Position numbers and translations under genes: made by a program | Shown: piece after piece, positions 7,958 to 15,074 of the stretch | Numbering within the stretch: position 1 is the stretch's first letter | Layout: every line of letters begins with the position of its first letter | Source of the DNA: CAZCAC01 sp964496575 | GTDB lineage: Bacteria; Planctomycetota; UBA1135; GCA-002686595 | Direction of reading: 5' to 3' | Length of the DNA stretch: 21,832 nucleotides | Assembly (NCBI GenBank): GCA_964496575.1 | Contig: CAZCAC010000140.1 | Span: forward strand, 1 to 21,832 | The notes under the pieces: model-generated | The model's input: the letters and a program-made list of their open reading frames with translations, nothing else | What the model was told of the DNA's origin: nothing | The model's database searches: none

Positions 7958-10144
7958 TCAATCGAGCGGCGCGAGCTCCAGCTCCAGCACGGCGTAGCCG
8001 TCGAGCTCGAAGTGCTCGACGAGGATCTCCACGGGCTCCGATGCGGAGGAAGGAACGCGGAATTCCCCTCGGTCCTCGGTGGGCGGGTGCCACGTCCAGT
8101 TCTCGATCACCGTCTCGCCGTTCACCACGACGCGCACGCCGTCGTCGCTGCGGGTGCGCACGCTCCAGCGGCCGGGGGCGAGCTCGACCCGGGTCCTCGC
8201 GATCGTGCCGAAGTGGTCGGCGGGTAGCCCGGCCGCGGTGACCTCGGGGGAGTACGCGGGAGCGCCCATCGCGAAAGGAAGTCGCAAGGCGTTCGTGCGA
8301 CTCGTCACCCCTCCCTCCGCCTGCGCGCGCCACCCCGGGAGGTCCTCGCGCGGGTCGATCTTCGAGGCGAAGGAGGTGACCTCCCAGGGTATCCGCTCGA
8401 GGGTGCCCTCGACGCTGCGCTCGCCCACCCGCAGGCGGTACGGGACGAGGCCCTCCCGCTCCGTGGAGACGACGAGCGTCCGGACCCCCTTCGCGGCACC
8501 GCCGGCGCGACCGAGGCTGACGCCCTCGCCCTCGAGCGCCACCGCGACGTCCGCGGGGAAGTTGTGCAGCTCGTAGCGGTGCCGGGCCGGGTCGCGGGAG
8601 ACCTTCCGGAGCAGCGGCGAGACGTGGTCCCAGGGACCCCACTCGTCGATGATGATCTGGTCACGCCCCTTCAGCTGCTTTCGCGCGCCGGTCGGCCGGG
8701 TCTCGCCGGCGGGGGGCACGTCCTCGGTGGAGTGGGCGAAGCGGCGCGGCGAGACCTCCTCCAGCTGTCCCGGCGGCTCCTCGTCGACCTCCCGGACCAC
8801 CTCCTTCATCACGTTGCCGCCGACCCGGACGGGCTCGCAGGCGCGCAGGTGCAGCGCCACCTCGTCCTGCAGGAAGAGGTTGCCGAGGATCTGGTTCTCC
8901 GAGCACTCGACCCCGTTGGCGATCGCCCACGGCTTCTGCGCGAAGTGCTCGTCGGGATCCCACCAGAGGTGCACTCCGCAGCGGTTCTGGACGAACTGGT
9001 TCGACTCGATGCGGTTCTTCTTCGAGTGCTCGATGTTGATGCCGCCTCGTTCCAGACCGTAGCCCGCGTCCCCGTTCTTCTCGAAGAGGTTGTCGAGGAT
9101 CACCGTCTCCTGCGAATAGCCCCCCCAGATCCCGCAGATCGCGTTGCCGACGAAGTGGTTGCCGGTGATCAGGTTTCCGAAGCTGAAGGTCATCTCCAGG
9201 CCGTGCGCGGCGGCGTAGGAGAGGTCGTTACGCGTGAACAGGTTGTCGTTGTTGCCACGGCGCGTGCAGTCGAAGTCCTCGGGCAGGCCATCGGTCTCGC
9301 CGAGTGCCTCGCGGCCGGCGAAACCGAAGATCCCGTCGCCGCCGTGGGTGGCGGAGTTCTCGATGAAGACGTTTCGCGAGCACTGTTCGAAGATCAGGAT
9401 CCCCGCCGAGTCCTGGCCGCGGTTGTAGACCCCGTGGCTGTAGCCGCGGATGCAGAAGTCGAACGCGTTGCGCGAGACGAGGTTCTCGCTGGAGCGCCAG
9501 AGCCCGAGGCCCCACCCCGACAGGAAGGAGAAGTCGTTGTCGTAGATCTGTCCGTCGCTGACCCTGTCGAGCAGGAGTCCGTTCTGCACCCGCCGCGCGC
9601 GGCAGCGGGCCACCTCGATGCCGTCCGAGTCCTCCACGTAGATCCCCGCGCCGTAGCGGTCGAGCCACTCGTTCTCGTCGTTGTAGTGCGGGGAGAGCCA
9701 GTCCTGGCCGTCGTCGCAGACCTCGGGGGTCGAGTGCAGCCGCTGGCGGAAGTTGTCGGAGACGTCCGTGTCCAGGATCTTCAAGCCGCTCGAAGCCGTG
9801 GCGTGGATCCCCGCGTTGAAGCCGCGCACCACGGCGCCCTCGATGCGGACGTTCTTCGCGCCGTCGATGCGGATGCCCGTGCCCGTGAGCCGGTCCCAGG
9901 GCGTGTCCGCGGGCGCGCCGGCGAGGACGGAGCCCTTGGCGAAGACAACGCGGATCCCCTCGCCCTCGATCTTCAATACGCCGTCGCCGGCCAGGTCGGC
10001 GATCACCGTGCCTTCGGGCACGACCACGCGGACCGACGAGGTGACGACGGTGTCGTCCTCGGTGAGTCGCAGCTCGGGAAGGGCGTCCTGCGGAGCGGAC
10101 CCAGCCGCCAGCAAGAGGAGGATCGGGTAGCTACTTGCCGTCAT
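7958..10144 (-). CDS. Exported right-handed parallel beta-helix protein with PA14-like C-terminus
   Basis: This is a 728-residue exported protein. Residues 1-18 resemble a short signal peptide (YPILLLLAAGSA). Residues about 40-430 are a parallel beta-helix of the NosD/pectate-lyase-like kind: successive 20-25 residue coils with Asn ladders such as NLVSRNAFDF, NVFIENSATHGG, NLITGNHFVGN, ILDNLFEKN and NRIESNQFVQN. Residues about 640-728 look PA14-like (GRWSVRTRSDDGVRVVVNGE, with ILVEHFELDG). Proteins of this fold bind or cleave polysaccharides; no catalytic set can be assigned, so lyase, epimerase, hydrolase or pure binding remain possible. The ATG lies inside the end of the sulfatase-like gene (14-base overlap ATGACGGCAAGTAG), indicating translational coupling. 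It is the last gene of a three-gene minus-strand operon. Confidence 0.88.
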   Translation of the reverse strand: MTASSYPILLLLAAGSAPQDALPELRLTEDDTVVTSSVRVVVPEGTVIADLAGDGVLKIEGEGIRVVFAKGSVLAGAPADTPWDRLTGTGIRIDGAKNVRIEGAVVRGFNAGIHATASSGLKILDTDVSDNFRQRLHSTPEVCDDGQDWLSPHYNDENEWLDRYGAGIYVEDSDGIEVARCRARRVQNGLLLDRVSDGQIYDNDFSFLSGWGLGLWRSSENLVSRNAFDFCIRGYSHGVYNRGQDSAGILIFEQCSRNVFIENSATHGGDGIFGFAGREALGETDGLPEDFDCTRRGNNDNLFTRNDLSYAAAHGLEMTFSFGNLITGNHFVGNAICGIWGGYSQETVILDNLFEKNGDAGYGLERGGINIEHSKKNRIESNQFVQNRCGVHLWWDPDEHFAQKPWAIANGVECSENQILGNLFLQDEVALHLRACEPVRVGGNVMKEVVREVDEEPPGQLEEVSPRRFAHSTEDVPPAGETRPTGARKQLKGRDQIIIDEWGPWDHVSPLLRKVSRDPARHRYELHNFPADVAVALEGEGVSLGRAGGAAKGVRTLVVSTEREGLVPYRLRVGERSVEGTLERIPWEVTSFASKIDPREDLPGWRAQAEGGVTSRTNALRLPFAMGAPAYSPEVTAAGLPADHFGTIARTRVELAPGRWSVRTRSDDGVRVVVNGETVIENWTWHPPTEDRGEFRVPSSASEPVEILVEHFELDGYAVLELELAPLD

Positions 10145-11477
10145 CGATGTATCCCAGCTTCTTCAGCTTCTGGAGCAGCACGGGGTCGAGGTCGATCGAC
10201 TCCGCCTCGCCGTGCACGTCGGTGCCGCGCGCCTTGAACTCGTCGAGGAGCGCACCGAGGTCCGCGGCCACCTCCGGTCGGCGGGTCGGGGGCACCGGTC
10301 GCTGGTCGAGCCGGTCGCGGTTCAGGTTGAACAGGACCCGCTGCGAGGCGCCTTGCGGGTCGACGTGCTCGATCATCTTCCAGCCGCCCTTCATCACCGA
10401 CCACAGCTCCTTCTCCTCGCCGCCGTGGCGGCTGAGGCGGTGCGCGAAGAGCGGCCGCTCCTCGAGGGTGGCCAGGAACGACTCGTCGCGCTCCCCCTCG
10501 CGCAGGAGGGGGGCGAGCGAGCGGCCGTTGCCCAGCGGCGGTTCCTCGATCCTCGCCAGCTCCGCGACGGTCGGCAGCACGTCGACCAGCCCGACGTTGG
10601 TCTCGACCCGCTGCGCGGGCACACCGAGGTCGGGTCCGTGGACCAGGAAGAGCACCTGGGTCAGCTCCCGGTAGAGCGTGAACCGGTGATCCCAGGCGCC
10701 GTGCTCGAGGAACTCCTCGCCGTGGTCGGAGACGACCGCGATCAGGGTATCGCGGCCGAGGTCGTAGTCCTCGTACAGCCGCCGCAGTACGGTGTCGAGG
10801 AGGGAGATCTCGCTCTGGTACGCGGAGACGAAGTTCGCGCGCTTGTCCTCGCTGGGCGTGAACCACGGCGCGTGCTCCTCGTACGGCCAGTGCACGTCGT
10901 TCAGGTGCAGGTAGAGGAAGAAGGGAACCGCGGCGTCGAGCGCCGGCTTCCACTCCCCGAGGCGAGCGAGCAGATCCCCCGCGGGCAGGTCGTCGAGGTG
11001 CTCGAAGTGATCGAAGCCGCGGTCGAAGCCGAGGGGCGGGGCGATGTTGAGGTTGGTGGCCAGGCCGAAGGTCGTGTAGCCCGCGTCGCGGAACACCTCG
11101 GGCATCGTGGCGCGGTCTCTCGGCATGGGCCGCAGCTCGAGGCTGTCCGCGGCTCCTCCCTCCTGCTGGAAGTGCGCGAAGAAGCCGAGCACCACGCCGT
11201 GCCGTGTCGGGTACAGGCCGGTGAAGAGCGAGGCGGTGGCCGGCGCGGTCCAGCTCGAGGTGGAGAAGGCGCGGTCGAACACCGTGCCCCGCGAGGCGAG
11301 CTCGGCGAGGAAGGGCGCGGTCTCTCGAGTCGCGCCTCCGAAACCGAGGTGGTCGGGGCGCAGCGTATCGATGGTGATCACGACCACGTTCGGTCGCGGG
11401 CCCTCGGGATCCTCTCCCCCCGAGCCACACGACGCGAGGAGGAGGAGGGAGAGGCAGAGGGGCGGGAGGAGGCGCAT
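10131..11477 (-). CDS. Sulfatase-like lipoprotein lacking the formylglycine Cys/Ser
   Basis: This 448-residue protein of the alkaline phosphatase/sulfatase superfamily is probably a lipoprotein: the signal ends in LASC with lipobox Cys17. Metal-binding elements are present: VVVITIDTLRPDHLG (Asp37) near the N-terminus and VVSDHGEEFLEHGAWDH in the C-terminal half. The segment WTAPATASLFTGLYPTRHG (residues 76-94) aligns with the sulfatase C-x-P-S-R signature, but the nucleophile position is Thr77 and the Arg position is Thr81. It therefore cannot form formylglycine there. Related sulfatase-like proteins with Thr may act as phosphatases, phosphodiesterases or phosphotransferases, or may be true sulfatases by another chemistry. 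The frame extends to 11591, but the ATG at 11477 directly precedes the signal sequence. It lies 28 bases after the outer-membrane-type gene and overlaps the beta-helix gene. Confidence 0.92.
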   Translation of the reverse strand: MRLLPPLCLSLLLLASCGSGGEDPEGPRPNVVVITIDTLRPDHLGFGGATRETAPFLAELASRGTVFDRAFSTSSWTAPATASLFTGLYPTRHGVVLGFFAHFQQEGGAADSLELRPMPRDRATMPEVFRDAGYTTFGLATNLNIAPPLGFDRGFDHFEHLDDLPAGDLLARLGEWKPALDAAVPFFLYLHLNDVHWPYEEHAPWFTPSEDKRANFVSAYQSEISLLDTVLRRLYEDYDLGRDTLIAVVSDHGEEFLEHGAWDHRFTLYRELTQVLFLVHGPDLGVPAQRVETNVGLVDVLPTVAELARIEEPPLGNGRSLAPLLREGERDESFLATLEERPLFAHRLSRHGGEEKELWSVMKGGWKMIEHVDPQGASQRVLFNLNRDRLDQRPVPPTRRPEVAADLGALLDEFKARGTDVHGEAESIDLDPVLLQKLKKLGYIDDGK

Positions 11478-11505
11478 GGAGTGGAATCGAATCGGGCCGG
11501 CTCCG

Positions 11506-12324
11506 TCACTCCGGCCGGGCGGGGGCGGGGAAGTCGAGGATGCCGAGGGTCCGGGACAGGCCGAAGACCAGCTGGAGCTCGGGGGCGTCACTGGTCAGCC
11601 CCAGCCGCAGGCCGATGTCGAAGAGCGTGTACGAGTCCAGGAGGTACGACGTGCCGAGGAGCAATGTTAGCTCTTCCCGGTCCCGTTCGGGCGCCCAGAC
11701 GAAGGCCACCTCGCCGAGGCCGGTGAGGCGCTGGTCGAATGGAGAGCGCGCCTGGATGGCGCCGGTGTGCTCGAGGTCGGTACCGGCGGCCTCGATCTCG
11801 CCGAGCAGGCCGAGCTGGTAGTACCCGGTGACGTCCGCGCCGCGGTAGGTCTGCGTCCCGTTGATCGACCCGAAGAAGTCCATCTCCCCGGTGCCGATCC
11901 CCTTGCTCGGCTTGGCGGTGGGCAGCTTGGTCTTCAGCTCGAAGCCGACCCCGGGGTAGTACATGTCGCGGTCGCGCAGCCGGTGGCGCAGGCCGACCCA
12001 GCTGTCGCCGAGGCCGCTGCCGTCGGGCAGCACCTCGTCGTGATCGACCATGCTGTAGGGAGACAGCCCGGCGAACACCTCGCTCCGCGGGCCGAGGCCG
12101 TACTTCAGGAAGGTCGGTGTGTCGACGCGATCCCCCGGATCGATCTGTGCTCCCGTCTCGATCTCCATGTGCTGCGCGGGCGTGGTCCGCGAGTCGCTGG
12201 AGATGAACGGGCGCTGGTTGTGCACCACGGCGTCGGCGCTGTCGCCGGGACCGATGCAGGCGCCGGCGAGGAGGAGGGGGAGGGGTGCGTAGAGGGCGTG
12301 GAACCGGCGATGGAGGGAGGCCAT
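11506..12324 (-). CDS. Putative outer-membrane beta-barrel (MetA_deg-like transporter)
   Basis: This 272-residue exported protein starts with a signal peptide (LYAPLPLLLAGA then Cys23; the Cys context AGAC is only a poor lipobox). The mature part is rich in alternating beta strands ending in aromatic residues, such as DSWVGLRHRLRDRD, YYPGVGFELKTKLPTAKPSKG, MDFFGSINGTQTY and YQLGLLGEIEA, and the protein ends with LGILDFPAPARPE. This pattern, with QRPFISSDSRTTPAQHMEIETG near the N-terminus, resembles the phenol-degradation MetA-like outer-membrane transporter family. The frame is open to 12513, but the upstream portion looks non-coding and the ATG at 12324 precedes the signal. The cargo is unknown. 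It is the first gene of the operon, divergent from the esterase gene, and has TAGCCT seven bases before its ATG. Confidence 0.78.
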   Translation of the reverse strand: MASLHRRFHALYAPLPLLLAGACIGPGDSADAVVHNQRPFISSDSRTTPAQHMEIETGAQIDPGDRVDTPTFLKYGLGPRSEVFAGLSPYSMVDHDEVLPDGSGLGDSWVGLRHRLRDRDMYYPGVGFELKTKLPTAKPSKGIGTGEMDFFGSINGTQTYRGADVTGYYQLGLLGEIEAAGTDLEHTGAIQARSPFDQRLTGLGEVAFVWAPERDREELTLLLGTSYLLDSYTLFDIGLRLGLTSDAPELQLVFGLSRTLGILDFPAPARPE

Positions 12325-12325
12325 G

Positions 12326-12345
12326 GGGGAGAGGCTAGTCTCCCC
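12326..12345. promoter_or_regulatory. Start-proximal hairpin and TAGCCT element
   Basis: GGGGAGA and TCTCCCC form a perfect 7-base inverted repeat around a 6-base loop, ending one base from the ATG at 12324 (minus strand). On the minus strand the loop region contains TAGCCT (12332-12337), seven bases before the ATG. Either the site is a leaderless -10 element, with the symmetry incidental or operator-like, or, if transcription starts further upstream, an mRNA hairpin would occlude the start codon. A G5A5 tract follows on the plus strand. The remaining gap to the divergent esterase start (12464) shows nothing else clear. Confidence 0.4.
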
Positions 12346-12463
12346 GGGGGAAAAATCCACGACGAGCGCGGCGGGCCCCTCGCCACGGGGCGGGAGGTGC
12401 GCGATGATGCGTCCCGGGTGCGCGCGGCACCCGCTCCGACTCGATCTCTCCAGGGCCCCGACG

Positions 12464-14980
12464 ATGCTCGAAATCCTGCTCAGCTGCCTCTTCCTGTCCG
12501 CCACTCGCGGCACCCCGGTCCCCGCCGGTCAGGACCCGTCGCCCCTCCGGCAAGTCTTCGTCGCGCGCGAGTGGCTGGTGATCGAGCCGGTCGATGCGCG
12601 TGGGCGGCGGCCGGTGCGACCCGACGCGGTGTTCGCGAAGCACCTGCTCGACCCCGACGCGCCGCCGCCGCGCGCGGACGAGGTGCTGGCGGGGGAGCGG
12701 GGGGAGCAGACGTGGGAGCGCCTCGAGGCCGACGAGAAGGGGAACGTAGGCGGCCGGCGGGGCTGGGGCTACACGGAGGTCGAATGGGAGCGTGACGAGA
12801 TCCTGATCGCCGAGCTGCGCGGCGCGTGGACGCTGTTCGTCAACGGCGCGGGTTTCGCCGGCGACGCGTACCGCTACGGCTTCAAGGGCTTTCCGATCGA
12901 GCTGCGCGAGGGGAAGAACCACGTCTACGTGACCGGGATCCGAGGCGCGTTCCGGCTGCGCCTCTTCCGCCCCGGGCAGTCGCTGTTCCTGGGGGACTGG
13001 GACGTGACCAGGCCCGACCTCCTTCGGGGCACCGACGCGCCGAGGAGCTTCGAGTTCGCGTTGCCGGTCGTCAACGCGTCTGCCGAACCCCTCCGGCTGG
13101 TCCCGTCCGTTGGACATCCGTCGAGCGCGGACTTCTTCGGATTCCGACGGTTCCCATTCGAATTCACGCTGCCGCCGCTCTCGATCGCCAAGGCAACGCT
13201 TTCGCACAACTGGATCGAAGAGGACCTCGACGATCTCCATCTCGAGGTCCATCTGCGGGCGGAGGACGATCCCCGACTCACCGCGGCGAAGGCCGAGGTG
13301 ACGTTCGGCTGCGTCTCCGCCGACCAGCCGCACCTGCGCACCTTCCGCTCGGCGATCGACGGTTCCCTGCAGGAGTACGGCCTGCGCCCCGCGACCGAGC
13401 TGCCGACCGACGAGAGACCGCACGGCGTGGTGATCTCCTGCCACGGCGCCGGCGTCGGCTGCCGCGGCCAGTCGAACGCCTACGGCGTCTACGAGGACCT
13501 CTGGATCGCCGTGCCGACCAACCGTCGCCCCTACGGCTTCGACTGGCAGGACTGGGGGCGCCTCGACGCGTACGAGGTGCTCGAGCGCGCGATGGCGATC
13601 TCCGGCGCCGGCGAGGACCGCGTCTACCTCACCGGCCACTCGATGGGGGGGCACGGCGCGTGGTCGATCGCGGCCAACGACCCCGACCGCTGGGCGGCGG
13701 TCGCGCCGAGCGCGGGGTGGGCGAGCTTCGACACCTACGGCGGGCGTCCCGAGGGCGAGCTCGCCAGTTACTGGCACGCCGCGGACGGTACCTCGCTCAC
13801 CTTCACGCTGATCGACAATCTCGCACAGCTGCCGACGTTCGTGCTGCACGGCGAGAAGGACGACAACGTGCCGCCGACGGAGGCGCGCGCGATGATCGCG
13901 GCGCTGGAGAAGGCCGGAGCGAAGCCCGCGTCGCACTTCGAGCCGGGCAAGGGGCACTGGTGGGACGCGGGCCAGGGCCCGGGAGCGGACTGCCTCACCT
14001 GGCCGGGGATCTTCGAGCTGTTCACGGAGAGCCGGCGGGAATCGGCGCCGCACGAGGTGCGCTTCACCTCGATCGACCCCGTCGTGGATTCCGAGCACCA
14101 CTTCGTCCAGGTCTACCAGCCGCTCGAGTACGGCACGCCCATCTCCGTCACCGCGAGCTTCGACGTCGAGACGAGGACGCTCACCCTCGAGACCGAGAAC
14201 GTGCGCGCGCTGAGCCTCGGCCAGCCGGGGGAGGTCGCCGCGGAGAAGGTCTCCCTCGACGAGACGGTGCACGCCTGGGAGCATCTGGATGAGCGGCTCC
14301 ACCTCGCGAAGATCGACGGGGAGTGGCAACCGACCTGGCTGCACCCCCCGCTCGAGTGGAAGGGCCCTCACCGCAGCGGTCCCTTCAAGCGCGCCTTCGA
14401 CCGCCGCTTCCTCCTCGTCTACGGCACCGCCGGCGACGAACGAACAGACCGCGAGCTCCTCGAGCGCGCTCGCCACGACGGCGCCGAGTGGCTCTATCGC
14501 GCCAACGGCTCACCGCCGGTGATCAGCGACGAGGACTTCCTCGGCGCCTCGCCCGAGAAGGTGGCCGGGCGCAACGTGATCCTCTACGGCAACCGGGACA
14601 CCAACCGCGCCTGGAAGCAGGTCCTGCCCGAGGACGCCCCGGTGCGCGCGGGGCTGGGGTGGATCGAGATCGGCGAGCGGCGCTGGGAAGGCGACGACCT
14701 CTCCTGCCTCTTCGTCTACCCGCGAAAGGGGTCCAGCGAGTGCCTGGTGGGAGCCTTCGCCGACAGCGGCGTGCGCGGCGCGCGCCTCGGCTACACCTCC
14801 GGCAAGTTCGTCTCCGGGGTGGGCATTCCCGACCTCCTGCTCTGCGACTCGAGCGTCCTCGCGGAGGGCGACGGCGGCGTGCTCGCGGCGGGGTGGTTCG
14901 ATCACCGGTGGTCGTGGAACGGCGGCTTCGTCGAACGTGGAAGCGAGGCGAGGGGGGAACGAGACGAAGAAGAAAAGTAG
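12464..14980 (+). CDS. Large secreted alpha/beta-hydrolase (prolyl-oligopeptidase/esterase-like)
   Basis: This 838-residue exported serine hydrolase has signal peptide MLEILLSCLFLSATRGTPVP. Residues about 25-320 are a non-catalytic N-terminal region, probably beta-sandwich. The alpha/beta-hydrolase core spans about 340-530. A nucleophile elbow GHSMGG puts the catalytic Ser at 393, HGEKDDNVPP offers Asp466 (or 467), and GHWWD gives His498. These assignments come from motif spacing. The C-terminal 300 residues are of unknown fold and end in a charged tail (GERDEEEK). Proteins like this are annotated as prolyl oligopeptidase family or PHB-depolymerase-like esterases; the substrate (carbohydrate ester, peptide or polyester) is undetermined. 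The frame is open from 12323, but the ATG at 12464 sits directly before the signal peptide. It is divergent from the sulfatase/beta-helix operon, sharing a 139-base promoter region. Confidence 0.9.
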   Translation: MLEILLSCLFLSATRGTPVPAGQDPSPLRQVFVAREWLVIEPVDARGRRPVRPDAVFAKHLLDPDAPPPRADEVLAGERGEQTWERLEADEKGNVGGRRGWGYTEVEWERDEILIAELRGAWTLFVNGAGFAGDAYRYGFKGFPIELREGKNHVYVTGIRGAFRLRLFRPGQSLFLGDWDVTRPDLLRGTDAPRSFEFALPVVNASAEPLRLVPSVGHPSSADFFGFRRFPFEFTLPPLSIAKATLSHNWIEEDLDDLHLEVHLRAEDDPRLTAAKAEVTFGCVSADQPHLRTFRSAIDGSLQEYGLRPATELPTDERPHGVVISCHGAGVGCRGQSNAYGVYEDLWIAVPTNRRPYGFDWQDWGRLDAYEVLERAMAISGAGEDRVYLTGHSMGGHGAWSIAANDPDRWAAVAPSAGWASFDTYGGRPEGELASYWHAADGTSLTFTLIDNLAQLPTFVLHGEKDDNVPPTEARAMIAALEKAGAKPASHFEPGKGHWWDAGQGPGADCLTWPGIFELFTESRRESAPHEVRFTSIDPVVDSEHHFVQVYQPLEYGTPISVTASFDVETRTLTLETENVRALSLGQPGEVAAEKVSLDETVHAWEHLDERLHLAKIDGEWQPTWLHPPLEWKGPHRSGPFKRAFDRRFLLVYGTAGDERTDRELLERARHDGAEWLYRANGSPPVISDEDFLGASPEKVAGRNVILYGNRDTNRAWKQVLPEDAPVRAGLGWIEIGERRWEGDDLSCLFVYPRKGSSECLVGAFADSGVRGARLGYTSGKFVSGVGIPDLLLCDSSVLAEGDGGVLAAGWFDHRWSWNGGFVERGSEARGERDEEEK

Positions 14981-15004
14981 TGAGCGAATGGGGGGAACGC
15001 CCCG

Positions 15005-15032
15005 GTGAAACGAGTCTCGAACTCCCTACGAT
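15005..15032 (+). promoter_or_regulatory. Possible promoter of the reductase-rhodanese gene
   Basis: GTGAAA (15005-15010) and TACGAT (15027-15032) are separated by 16 bases, a plausible sigma-70-like spacing. They lie in the 94-base gap between the esterase stop and the reductase start, and would leave a leader of about 35 bases. The match to consensus is only moderate. Confidence 0.3.
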
Positions 15033-15074
15033 GCCTCGTGCGGTCCCCGGTTGTAGAGCAAAGGAATGGAAGTG

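Noticed and set aside
7758..7997. 79-codon open frame in the gap upstream of the dynamin-like gene
   Set aside because: It has no ribosome-binding site, ends inside the antisense of the beta-helix gene, and its tail is low-complexity Ser.
8564..10237. Plus-strand open frame of 557 codons antisense to the beta-helix gene
   Set aside because: It is a compositional shadow; the beta-helix coils on the minus strand are unmistakable.
12335..14476. Minus-strand open frame of 713 codons antisense to the hydrolase
   Set aside because: The plus-strand protein has a signal peptide and GHSMGG elbow; the antisense frame has none.
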